NCBI GenBank assembly: GCA_017476605.1
Contig: JAFUZM010000331.1
Location: forward strand, 1-38,606
DNA length: 38,606 nt
Source of the DNA: Clostridia bacterium
GTDB taxonomy: Bacteria; Bacillota; Clostridia; Christensenellales; Aristaeellaceae
Direction of reading: 5' to 3'
In this document: in pieces, positions 1-7,029 of the stretch
Layout: every line of letters begins with the position of its first letter
Numbering within the stretch: position 1 is the first letter of the stretch
Program-made: the position numbers and the translations under genes
Notes under the pieces: model-generated
The model's input: the letters and a program-made list of their open reading frames with translations, nothing else
Database searches by the model: none
What the model was told of the DNA's origin: nothing

Positions 1-994
1 TGTTGTAGATGCTGACACCGTTGACGGTTGCCTCACCCTGGGTCGCCTTGCGGAGACCGGTCAGGATCTCCACCAGCTCGGTCTGACCATTGCCGTCAAT
101 GCCCGCAATGCCGACGATTTCACCAGCATGGACATCAAGGTTGAGACCCTTCAGAATTTCGACGCCACGGTAGTCGACGCCGTGGAGATTTTCAACATGC
201 AGGACAACGGGGCCAGGGGTCATCTGTGGTTTGTCCACCGTGAAGGTGACCTTGCGCCCGACCATCATGCTGGCCAGGTCGTTTTCATCGACGGTATCCA
301 CATCCACCGTGTCAATGTACTTTCCGGCACGGATGATGGTGCAGAAATCCGCAGACTCCTTGATTTCCTTCAGCTTATGTGTGATGAGGATGATGCTCTT
401 TCCATCTCTCGTCAGGTTGTGAATGATTTCAATGAGCTCAACGATTTCCTGAGGTGTCAGGGAAGAAGTGGGCTCATCCAGAATCAGAATGTCGGCACCA
501 CGATACAGCGCCTTTAAGATTTCAACGCGCTGCTGCATGCCCACCGAGATATCCTCAATCTTGGCATCCGGATCAATGGCCAGACCATAGCGCTCGGAGA
601 TCTCAACCACGTTCTTCCGGGCGGTTGTCATATCAAGCGCAATGCCTTTCTGTGGCTCCATGCCCAGGACGATGTTCTCGGTAACGGTAAACGGCTGGAC
701 CAGCATAAAGTGCTGATGAACCATGCCGATGCCGGCATCAATGGCATCTCTGGGGGTATTCATCACGATTTTTTTCCCGTTGACCAGGATGTCGCCGGAG
801 GTGGGCTTCAGCAGGCCGTACAGCTGATTCATCAGCGTCGATTTTCCGGCTCCGTTTTCACCCAGGATAGCATGAATTTCACCTTTGTGGACGGTGAGGT
901 TTATGCCGTCATTTGCGACAAAATCGCCAAACCGCTTGACGATATTCCGCATCTCAATGACGGGCGTATTCATGTCCACATATTGCTTAGACAA
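1..994 (-). CDS. BMP-type nucleoside/sugar ABC transporter, ATP-binding protein (3' end off window)
   Basis: This cytoplasmic ATPase would power import by a BMP-type (YufO/NupO/RbsA-like) transporter with two fused nucleotide-binding domains. The first domain shows Walker A GENGAGKST (K51), Q-loop VHQHFM, a signature ISVGMQQR and Walker B ILILDEPTSSL followed by the H-loop ITHK. A second domain begins near residue 260 and has the degenerate P-loop GIDGNGQTE that is usual in this family. About 331 codons are present and the gene runs off the left edge. The start is taken as TTG at 994 because a GGGGGA ribosome site lies six bases upstream; the in-frame ATG at 973 has none. It has its own promoter (1067-1095). 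The BMP binding protein that usually heads such operons is 2.6 kb upstream, separated by yjjIW. Permease genes are expected to the left but are not visible. Confidence 0.93.
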   Translation of the reverse strand, partial: MSKQYVDMNTPVIEMRNIVKRFGDFVANDGINLTVHKGEIHAILGENGAGKSTLMNQLYGLLKPTSGDILVNGKKIVMNTPRDAIDAGIGMVHQHFMLVQPFTVTENIVLGMEPQKGIALDMTTARKNVVEISERYGLAIDPDAKIEDISVGMQQRVEILKALYRGADILILDEPTSSLTPQEIVELIEIIHNLTRDGKSIILITHKLKEIKESADFCTIIRAGKYIDTVDVDTVDENDLASMMVGRKVTFTVDKPQMTPGPVVLHVENLHGVDYRGVEILKGLNLDVHAGEIVGIAGIDGNGQTELVEILTGLRKATQGEATVNGVSIYN

Positions 995-1066
995 GAAATC
1001 TCCCCCTTTGTGCAGTCAGACAGATGAATGACCGATTCAATAGATAACGTGAAATACTCTTTGCAT

Positions 1067-1095
1067 ATTCTAATCTATTTGCCCAAATTGGTCAA
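1067..1095 (-). promoter_or_regulatory. sigma-A-type promoter of the ABC ATPase gene
   Basis: On the minus strand a -35 TTGACC (1090-1095) is followed after 17 bp by a -10 TAGAAT (1067-1072). It would start transcription near 1060, about 65 bases before the TTG start codon. Its presence argues that the ATPase gene is transcribed independently of the BMP gene. Confidence 0.6.
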
Positions 1096-1113
1096 TGATT
1101 TTGAAACTGCGAT

Positions 1114-1143
1114 TTGACAAGCAAATATAAAATAGGATACAAT
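1114..1143 (+). promoter_or_regulatory. sigma-A-type promoter of yjjI-yjjW
   Basis: A perfect -35 TTGACA (1114-1119) lies 18 bp before TACAAT (1138-1143). Transcription would start near 1150 and leave a leader of about 75 bases that contains the small palindrome TTCCATGTGGAA. The two divergent promoters in this gap lie back to back. Confidence 0.6.
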
Positions 1144-1224
1144 GACGAAACCTAAGGAAGACCCATTCCATGTGGAAACAATGGAATATCACCATATGCG
1201 TTTACTGTAAAGGAGGAAGCGACA

Positions 1225-2742
1225 GTGTCAGCTGCACTGAACATCATCAAGGACCCGACACTTACGTATCGGCAGGAGGTGCTTGCCCTTGCTCGGCTTG
1301 GAGAAAGCACGGATGATACCCTGCGTTATTCGGATGAATACTATGAGGCAAAGAGAAAGGGAGCACTATGTGACCTGAATGAGGGCTGTATGCCATATCG
1401 TCCGCGCTATATCTGCCCGGATTACGAGCTCCTGTTTGAGAAGGGATGCAAATTCCTTGAGCTGGATCCGCCAAAGGATCTGCTTGAGGCAGTCAATGTT
1501 CTTGAAATCTTCTATTGCCATGTCCCGTCGATCACCGCATACCCGGTTTATCTTGGCGACCTTGACAAGCTGCTTGAGCCCTTTGTTCTTCGCGAGGAGA
1601 GGGACTATGCCAAGAAGGTTTTGCGGCTGTTCCTGAGAAACATCGATAAGGTTCAGACGGATTCCTTTGTACATGCAGATATCGGTCCCGAGGACTCCGT
1701 GACCGGACGGATTCTGCTTGAGCTTACCGAGGAGATGCAGCTGGCTGTGCCGAATCTTACCCTTCGGTATGATCCGGAGAAGACCAGCGATGACTTTGCA
1801 CTTGCGTGTGTACGCTGTATGCTGAAAACGGCGAAGCCCAGCTTTGCCAATCACCGGATGTTTGTCAGTGAGTGGGGGGAGAGGTATGCAATTGCCTCCT
1901 GCTATAACGGCCTTTCCATTGCCGGCGGCGGATTTACTCTTCCCAGAATGCGCCTTTATGAATGTGCACTGGATGCCAAGAGTCCTGAGGATTTTCTTGA
2001 GCGTGAGCTGCCGCGTCATATTGATCTGCAGCTTGAGTACATGGATAAGCGCGTCAAATTTATCGTAGAGGAATCCTCCTTCTTCAAGACCAACTTCCTT
2101 GTGACCGAGGGCTTTGTGCGGCAGGAGAATTTCACGGGCATGTTTGGCGTCGTCGGTCTTGCTGAATGCTGCAATTATCTGCTGGGCATCACGGATAAGA
2201 AGAAGGGATTCGGCATGAATCCCGAGGCAACGGCATTGGGCATCCGGATCATGGATGCCATCAAGGCACGTGTCGATGCGCATGTGGCTCCCTATTGTGA
2301 TGCCTATGACCATCGGTATCGTCTGCATGCGCAGGTCGGTATTGATACGGATGGCATGGATGATTCCCCAGGAACGCGCATTCCCATTGGCGTTGAGCCG
2401 ACTATGCTTGAGCAGCTTGAGGTCAATGAGCAGTTCCATCCGTATTTCCCGACGGGAACAGGTGATATCTTCAAGTTTGAGGAAACCTATCTCAAGACAC
2501 CTGAGGCCATTTTGCCAATCATCAAGGGATCCCTTGCAAAGGGTCTCCGGTATTTTTCCGGCTACCTTGAGAACAATGATGTCGTTCGCGTGACCGGATA
2601 TCTCGTTAAGAAGAGCGAGATTGAAAAGCTGAGACAGAACAAGCAGTCTCTGAATCAGGTAACCGTATTCGGCAAAGGCGCACAGGACGGCGGTCACGCG
2701 CTGGATCGCCGGGTGCAGCATCATGAAGAGAGCGCCCGTTAA
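1225..2742 (+). CDS. yjjI: YjjI-family glycyl-radical enzyme
   Basis: This is a 505-residue glycyl-radical enzyme of the YjjI family (E. coli YjjI has about the same length). The C-terminal radical loop is visible as VVRVTGY, with the radical-bearing glycine at G458, followed by a short tail rich in charged residues. A conserved-looking SCYNGL segment carries C226, a candidate for the thiyl-radical cysteine, but that assignment is inference. The substrate of the family is not known to me. The start is GTG at 1225, eight bases after AGGAGG. The 3' end overlaps the activase gene yjjW by 20 bases, so the two are translationally coupled. The enzyme should be inactivated by oxygen, which fits an anaerobic host. 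It sits between two genes of a nucleoside-type transporter. Confidence 0.88.
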   Translation: MSAALNIIKDPTLTYRQEVLALARLGESTDDTLRYSDEYYEAKRKGALCDLNEGCMPYRPRYICPDYELLFEKGCKFLELDPPKDLLEAVNVLEIFYCHVPSITAYPVYLGDLDKLLEPFVLREERDYAKKVLRLFLRNIDKVQTDSFVHADIGPEDSVTGRILLELTEEMQLAVPNLTLRYDPEKTSDDFALACVRCMLKTAKPSFANHRMFVSEWGERYAIASCYNGLSIAGGGFTLPRMRLYECALDAKSPEDFLERELPRHIDLQLEYMDKRVKFIVEESSFFKTNFLVTEGFVRQENFTGMFGVVGLAECCNYLLGITDKKKGFGMNPEATALGIRIMDAIKARVDAHVAPYCDAYDHRYRLHAQVGIDTDGMDDSPGTRIPIGVEPTMLEQLEVNEQFHPYFPTGTGDIFKFEETYLKTPEAILPIIKGSLAKGLRYFSGYLENNDVVRVTGYLVKKSEIEKLRQNKQSLNQVTVFGKGAQDGGHALDRRVQHHEESAR

Positions 2743-3562
2743 TCGCATTATACCGTTTTCCAATGTGGATGGTCCGGGAAACCGGACCTCCATTTTCTTT
2801 CAGGGCTGTACGTTTCACTGCTTGTTCTGTCATAACCCTGAAACCATTCATCTGTGCAACAATTGCGGAAAGTGCGTTGGGACATGTCCCGTCTCTGCAC
2901 TTTCCATGGAAGACGGGAAAGTGATCTGGGATATGAATCGATGTGTCACCTGTGATGCCTGCATCAAGACCTGCGAAAACTTTGCTTCTCCCCGCGTGCG
3001 ATGGATGAGCGTTCCCGAGGTAATGGGGGAGATAAGGCGGACAGCACCCTATATTGGCGGCATCACAACCTCAGGCGGCGAATGTACCATTTATCATGAG
3101 TTCCTGACAGAGCTCTATGCGGAGGTACAAAAGCTCGGCCTGACGGCTCTCATTGATTCAAACGGTTCACTGGACTTCAGCCGGCATCCGGAGCTGCTGG
3201 CGGTTGCGGATGGGGTCATGCTGGACGTTAAGGCGGTCACGCCTGAGTGGAATGACTATCTGATTTCGCATTCCCGGGATCTTGTGCTCAAAAATCTTGA
3301 CTATTTACTGGCAGCGGGGAAGCTGCAGGAAGTCAGGACCATCATTTTCCCGGACCGGGAGGAGGAAAATGCGGCAACCGTCCGGTATGTCGCCGAGCAT
3401 ATCAAGGATAAATGCCCATACAAAATCATTCGGTACCGGCCCTTTGGCGTGCGCGAACATGAACAGGACATCCTGGGTCATATGACGACGGAGGAGGAAG
3501 AGGCCGAACGGTTTGCTAACTTGGCAAGAAACCTGGGTGCCACCCGTGCCTTTGTGGTATGA
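2723..3562 (+). CDS. yjjW: YjjW-family glycyl-radical enzyme activase (radical SAM)
   Basis: This 279-residue protein would install the glycyl radical on YjjI. The radical-SAM cluster motif CxxxCxxC is at C29/C33/C36. It is followed by two ferredoxin-like [4Fe-4S] motifs, C45-C48-C51-C55 and C74-C77-C80-C84, as in other GRE activases with an inserted ferredoxin domain. The SAM-binding motif TTSGGE is at 115-120. The ATG at 2723 lies inside the end of yjjI, typical of a coupled pair; no strong separate ribosome site is visible. A bidirectional terminator follows directly. Identification as an activase is secure; the YjjW name rests on the YjjI partner and the domain layout. Confidence 0.9.
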   Translation: MKRAPVNRIIPFSNVDGPGNRTSIFFQGCTFHCLFCHNPETIHLCNNCGKCVGTCPVSALSMEDGKVIWDMNRCVTCDACIKTCENFASPRVRWMSVPEVMGEIRRTAPYIGGITTSGGECTIYHEFLTELYAEVQKLGLTALIDSNGSLDFSRHPELLAVADGVMLDVKAVTPEWNDYLISHSRDLVLKNLDYLLAAGKLQEVRTIIFPDREEENAATVRYVAEHIKDKCPYKIIRYRPFGVREHEQDILGHMTTEEEEAERFANLARNLGATRAFVV

Positions 3563-3563
3563 A

Positions 3564-3593
3564 AAAAAGCTGTTGCGGATGCAACAGCTTTTT
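3564..3593. terminator. bidirectional terminator between yjjW and the BMP gene
   Basis: The stem AAAAAGCTGTTGC (3564-3576) pairs with GCAACAGCTTTTT (3581-3593) across a GGAT loop. The A-run and T-run on either side give a U-tract in both directions, as expected between convergent genes. Confidence 0.9.
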
Positions 3594-3608
3594 TGATTGA
3601 AGCGTGAA

Positions 3609-4604
3609 TTAGTCGTCCAGAGTGAATGCAGGAACTGCATCGACCGTTGTCGGAACGGACTTCTCACCGGCGATGATGGCAGCCTTGGCAGCCTCAACAG
3701 TCTCAAGGACTTCAGCCGGGATGTGATCACGGGTCGGAGCCAGGTCGACGCCGCCGTTGGAGAGATCATAGAGGTGGACGCCCGGGGTGAACTCGCCAGC
3801 CTTAACAGCCTTGGAGATGTCCTGGGAAGCCGTGTCTACGCGCTTCATAGCGGAGGTGATGACGTGATCCGGATCGTTGACGGACTGGTCGGTATCAACA
3901 CCGATTGCCCAGATGCCTTCTTCGCCGCAGGCATTGATAACACCGAGTCCGGTGCCGCCAGCTGCATGATAGATGACGTCTGCGCCCTTGGTGATCATGT
4001 CCTTGGCTGCGGTAGCGCCGCCGGCGATGTCACCAAAGTTGTTGGCATTGTACTGAAGAACGGTTGCGTCCGGGCAAGCCTCAAGAACACCGGTGATATA
4101 GCCGATGCCGAAGAGGTTCATGGAATCGGAAACCATGCCCTGAACATAACCAACGGTCTTGCTCTGGGTGACGGAACCGGCAACGAGTCCTACGAGGTAG
4201 GAGGCCTGCTCCTGAGCGAACATCAGGCAAGCAACGTTCGGAAGATCAATGCTGGAGTCATCGATGATGGCGAACAGCTGGTCCGGGTTGTCCTCTGCAG
4301 CTTCCTTGGTAGCGTCTGCCAGCATGTAGCCAACGCAGATGATCAGATCATAATCCTCATCAATGAAGGTGTTGATGTTGGTCTGATAGTCAGCATCGGT
4401 TTTGCTCTCGAGGTAGTTGACTTCAAAGTCAGGATCCTCAGCAGCCAGAGCCTGAAGGCCTTCCCAAGAGGTCTGGTTGAATGACTTGTCATTGACGCCG
4501 CCAACGTCGGTAACCATACCGATCTTGTAGGTGTCAGCAAGTGCGGGGATCGTCAGAGCCAGTGCAAGACAAAGTACCAGTGCAAAAGAGAGTAACTTTT
4601 TCAT
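3609..4604 (-). CDS. BMP-family ABC transporter substrate-binding protein
   Basis: This is a secreted PBP1-type binding protein of the BMP/Med family (331 residues), which in other bacteria binds purine nucleosides or related ligands and delivers them to an ABC importer. Family features are KIGMVTDVGGVNDKSFNQ near the mature N-terminus (residues 27-44) and a central GxGVI-type stretch. The start ATG at 4604 is six bases after GGAGGA. The signal peptide is MKKLL...IPALA with AxA cleavage before D24; no lipobox cysteine follows, although most Gram-positive members are lipoproteins. A -35/-10 pair lies at 4660-4689 and the gene ends at a bidirectional terminator, so it appears to be monocistronic. 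The probable cognate ATPase is at 1-994. Confidence 0.92.
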   Translation of the reverse strand: MKKLLSFALVLCLALALTIPALADTYKIGMVTDVGGVNDKSFNQTSWEGLQALAAEDPDFEVNYLESKTDADYQTNINTFIDEDYDLIICVGYMLADATKEAAEDNPDQLFAIIDDSSIDLPNVACLMFAQEQASYLVGLVAGSVTQSKTVGYVQGMVSDSMNLFGIGYITGVLEACPDATVLQYNANNFGDIAGGATAAKDMITKGADVIYHAAGGTGLGVINACGEEGIWAIGVDTDQSVNDPDHVITSAMKRVDTASQDISKAVKAGEFTPGVHLYDLSNGGVDLAPTRDHIPAEVLETVEAAKAAIIAGEKSVPTTVDAVPAFTLDD

Positions 4605-4659
4605 GACAATTCCTCCAAAAAAATTTTTTAGACACATTTCTGCATCTAATTGCGGGAAT

Positions 4660-4689
4660 ATGATAACACGATTTGTTTGCCATAATCAA
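4660..4689 (-). promoter_or_regulatory. promoter of the BMP gene
   Basis: On the minus strand TTGATT (4684-4689) is followed after 18 bp by TATCAT (4660-4665). Transcription would begin near 4653 and give a leader of about 50 bases before the start codon at 4604. Confidence 0.5.
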
Positions 4690-4766
4690 GGGGAGGCGAA
4701 CAAATTTTTCGGAATCCGTAATGATTGGCGCGAAACGCAGGGATGTGCGCTATGGAAGCAAAACTC

Positions 4767-5003
4767 CTATTCCGTGGTCCCGACGATACCGGATTCCTTT
4801 TCCGCAATCCAGTCATTCAGGAAGGCGAGCACTTCCTCCTGCTTAAGCCCATGAACCGCAGCAGCTTCCTCAAGTGTTTCCATCTCAGAAGAGGGACAGC
4901 TGACGCATCCAAGTCCGCAGCCGATGAGTGCATATACAGAGGACGGGTACCGTCTTAGGATGTCACCCATCGTCATATCCTTTGTCACAAGCGGTTTGCT
5001 CAT
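4767..5003 (-). CDS. DUF1858 domain protein
   Basis: This 78-residue cytoplasmic protein matches the DUF1858 family, small redox-type domains often found alone or fused to hybrid-cluster and other iron-sulfur proteins in anaerobes. The family pattern is seen as TMGDILRRYP (11-20), then CGLGCVSCPSS with C29, C33 and C36, then a helical LEEAAAVHGL segment. The start ATG at 5003 lies ten bases after AAGGAGA; an ATG at 5013 is out of frame. The gene is preceded by its own promoter (5044-5072) and is transcribed towards the BMP gene. Its precise function is unknown. Confidence 0.88.
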   Translation of the reverse strand: MSKPLVTKDMTMGDILRRYPSSVYALIGCGLGCVSCPSSEMETLEEAAAVHGLKQEEVLAFLNDWIAEKESGIVGTTE

Positions 5004-5043
5004 TGGTTTGCATCTCCTTTTTTCTCTCAAAGTGTTCCATGGT

Positions 5044-5072
5044 ATCGTATCATACGAGTCACAAAAGAGCAA
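5044..5072 (-). promoter_or_regulatory. promoter of the DUF1858 gene
   Basis: On the minus strand TTGCTC (5067-5072) is 17 bp from TACGAT (5044-5049), about 40 bases upstream of the start codon. Confidence 0.45.
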
Positions 5073-5134
5073 GATGAACAAAAGCCCCCGAAATGAGCAC
5101 AGATGGGAAATTTCGGCTGGAGGTGTTGCAATTT

Positions 5135-5163
5135 TTGAACTTCCCGCTGAAATGTGCTATCCT
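5135..5163 (+). promoter_or_regulatory. promoter of the small gene at 5230
   Basis: TTGAAC (5135-5140) and TATCCT (5158-5163) are separated by 17 bp. The predicted transcript starts near 5170, 60 bases before the start codon. Confidence 0.4.
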
Positions 5164-5229
5164 TAAGTACAATAAGTGGTGTATCCATTTGGACTGGAAT
5201 GGGCCTTTTGAATGGAGGCGTTATCGGGT

Positions 5230-5466
5230 ATGACAGAGGGATTGAGAAATTTTGCAACACAGTACAACTATGCGATTAATGATCCGGACTTAATCCGACG
5301 CTACAGGATGATTGAGGATGGCAAGCGTGATATTGCAACAAAAGTGTCAGTAGCAGAGCGAAATGCCCACCTCAATGATGCAAAACGGATGAAAGCGGAT
5401 GGAATGGATCCAAAGTTAATCACAAAGTACACAGGTATTTCAGAAACGGAAATCAAAAAGCTTTGA
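5230..5466 (+). CDS. small protein resembling the C-terminal tail of Rpn/PD-(D/E)XK transposase-family proteins
   Basis: This encodes a 78-residue, highly charged helical protein. The ATG at 5230 is preferred because GGAGG lies 11 bases upstream; an in-frame ATG at 5212 overlaps that site and lacks its own. The last 40 residues (VSVAERNAHLNDAKRMKADG, then an ITKYTGISETEIKKL tail) have the pattern of a charged helix followed by a G-x-D-x-x-x-I-x-x-x-T-G-[IL]-S-x-x-E-I-x-x-L module seen at the C-terminus of Rpn-type recombination-promoting nucleases. No nuclease domain is present here, so it may be a remnant or an independent small DNA-binding-like protein. A promoter and a terminator flank it, which favours expression. 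Confidence 0.6.
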   Translation: MTEGLRNFATQYNYAINDPDLIRRYRMIEDGKRDIATKVSVAERNAHLNDAKRMKADGMDPKLITKYTGISETEIKKL

Positions 5467-5566
5467 GAAATCCGAATCTGATTTTTACCATCCAATCCCC
5501 ATCCCCTGTGTAGGTGTAATGTGATTCCAAAGGAAAGGACAAATTTTAGACAGTCCCGACTTGGAA

Positions 5567-5606
5567 AGCAAGGGAACTGAGTTAATCTCGAATCCCTTGC
5601 TTTTTT
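5567..5606 (+). terminator. Rho-independent terminator with an alternative upstream hairpin
   Basis: AGCAAGGGA (5567-5575) pairs with TCCCTTGCT (5593-5601), followed by T5. The upstream strand can instead pair with CCCGACTTG (5555-5563) to form a competing hairpin around a GAAAG loop. The remainder of the gene-free stretch 5467-5830 holds this structure and the promoter of the next gene; nothing else was recognised. Confidence 0.75.
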
Positions 5607-5705
5607 GTTGCCGAGAAAACGAGCGGACATTGAGTCTATTACAGAAACCACAGTGTTTTCCTAAATGCGGTTTTGATAGAAAATTGTTAAGAAACATCGC
5701 ATTTC

Positions 5706-5734
5706 TTGACATGAATGTATTTCTGTGCTATCTT
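5706..5734 (+). promoter_or_regulatory. promoter of the SGNH-like gene
   Basis: A consensus TTGACA (5706-5711) is followed after 17 bp by TATCTT (5729-5734). The leader would be about 90 bases long. Confidence 0.6.
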
Positions 5735-5830
5735 TCCTTTGTCTGAAATTTTTGAGGTACGAAAAGAACCTGCTTTCAGGAAATCGGTGCTTTTCAGAAA
5801 AAGCAGTCAAGAAAACAGAAATGTACAGTG

Positions 5831-6874
5831 ATGAAAATGACAGCAGATACGACAAAGCGATGGTGTGCTTTTGTGGGGCTCGGAACCCTGATTCTGTTCC
5901 TGGCCCTGATCCTCCTTGTATTCCTGGTGGATCCCTATGAGATTTATCACAGAGCTTTTTTCTATATTCCACCATACAAAAGTACCACGCAGAGCTACAG
6001 CAATGCCGGCGTGGCCAAATCCTTCTCCTATGACAGCGTGATCATCGGAACCTCCGAAACCGAAAACTGCAAACCCAGTGTATATGAAAAGGCACTGGGC
6101 GGATCCTTTGTAAAGCTGTGCATGAACGGCGGGACAGCCAGAGATCATGCAAAAATGATGGAGATGGCGTTTCGGACCCATACGATTAAACGGGTTGTGT
6201 ATGGCGTCGATCTTTTTTCCTTTGTTCTTTACTATACCAATCAGAAGATGAAGACGCCGGATTACCTCTATGATGCCAACCTGCCTAATGATGTCCAGTA
6301 CCTTTTGAACCGTGACGTGCTGATCACGGAGATCCCGGAGGCACTTCGGCACCCTGGCAGGGAGGAGGATGCGGCGCAGCGGGACCGGATGTACGCATGG
6401 GATCCGCCGGAGATGCCGGATCCTCAAAGCCTCCGAGTATCATTGCCTGACCCATTACCGGAGCAGCAGGCGGTGGATTACGTCCTCATTGATATGAATC
6501 TTTCCTATAATCTGATCCCGTTTCTCGAGGCAAATCCCGACACGCAGTTTGATCTGTTTTTCCCGCCATACTCCCTGTCCTACTGGCGGGATCGCGCAAA
6601 TCATGGATATCTTGAGGAGGACATGGCGTTTCGGAATCGGATCATGGAAGCCGTGCTTTCTTATAAGAATGTGCATCTGTACGATTTTGCCATCTGCGAG
6701 GAATGGATTACGGATTATTCCCTCTATTATGATCTCAGACACTACCTGTCCAGGGTGAACGACCAAATGGCAACCAAAATTGCGAGCAGTGAGTATCTGG
6801 TGTCGACGCCAGAGGAGGGAAGAATGAATACGGAAAAACTTAAAAATCTGGTTTTGGATCGGACAATTCCCTGA
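5831..6874 (+). CDS. membrane-anchored SGNH-hydrolase-like protein
   Basis: This 347-residue protein begins with one transmembrane segment (about residues 10-33, ending in VDPYEIY) and an extracytoplasmic domain. The SGNH/GDSL pattern is visible: block I IIGTSETEN with S75, a GG pair near 100-101, and a C-terminal DLRH with D301 and H304 that would complete the catalytic residues. Similar proteins occur in Clostridia next to cell-surface polysaccharide genes, where SGNH enzymes add or remove acyl groups; the substrate here is unknown. The start is ambiguous: GTG 5828, ATG 5831 and ATG 5837 are in frame and no clear ribosome site is present; ATG 5831 is chosen. It has its own promoter and no obvious operon partner. 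Confidence 0.75.
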   Translation: MKMTADTTKRWCAFVGLGTLILFLALILLVFLVDPYEIYHRAFFYIPPYKSTTQSYSNAGVAKSFSYDSVIIGTSETENCKPSVYEKALGGSFVKLCMNGGTARDHAKMMEMAFRTHTIKRVVYGVDLFSFVLYYTNQKMKTPDYLYDANLPNDVQYLLNRDVLITEIPEALRHPGREEDAAQRDRMYAWDPPEMPDPQSLRVSLPDPLPEQQAVDYVLIDMNLSYNLIPFLEANPDTQFDLFFPPYSLSYWRDRANHGYLEEDMAFRNRIMEAVLSYKNVHLYDFAICEEWITDYSLYYDLRHYLSRVNDQMATKIASSEYLVSTPEEGRMNTEKLKNLVLDRTIP

Positions 6875-6967
6875 AAAAACAGGACAGAAATGATGAAAAT
6901 GGGCTCGGATACATGCGCGTTTGTATTTTCCACAAAAAGAAGGGCGTTATTTTGTAGCAAGTTTGTG

Positions 6968-6996
6968 TTGATTTACAAAGGATTCCTCTGTATAAT
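6968..6996 (+). promoter_or_regulatory. promoter of recQ
   Basis: TTGATT (6968-6973) and a perfect TATAAT (6991-6996) have the ideal 17-bp spacing. Transcription would start near 7003, leaving a leader of only about 27 bases. Confidence 0.7.
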
Positions 6997-7029
6997 GAAT
7001 TGATTTCGCAAAGAAGGGAAGAAGAAATA

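Noticed and set aside
1142-1210. 22-codon ORF in the yjjI leader ending just before the yjjI ribosome site
   Set aside because: Its ATG overlaps the -10 box of the predicted promoter, so it would not be transcribed from there, and it has no good ribosome site.
1366-2793. Long open frame (475 codons) on the minus strand opposite yjjI
   Set aside because: It is an antisense shadow: the plus strand encodes a clear glycyl-radical enzyme with correct ribosome site, and the minus-strand translation shows no recognisable domain.
3597-4484. Plus-strand open frame opposite the BMP gene
   Set aside because: Shadow of the BMP coding sequence; it starts within the bidirectional terminator region and lacks a ribosome site.
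5549-5610. 3' half of a tRNA-Ser-like gene (CTTGGAAAG and CTCGAATCCC segments)
   Set aside because: No acceptor stem, D-arm or CCA end can be folded; the segments are arms of the terminator and its alternative hairpin.
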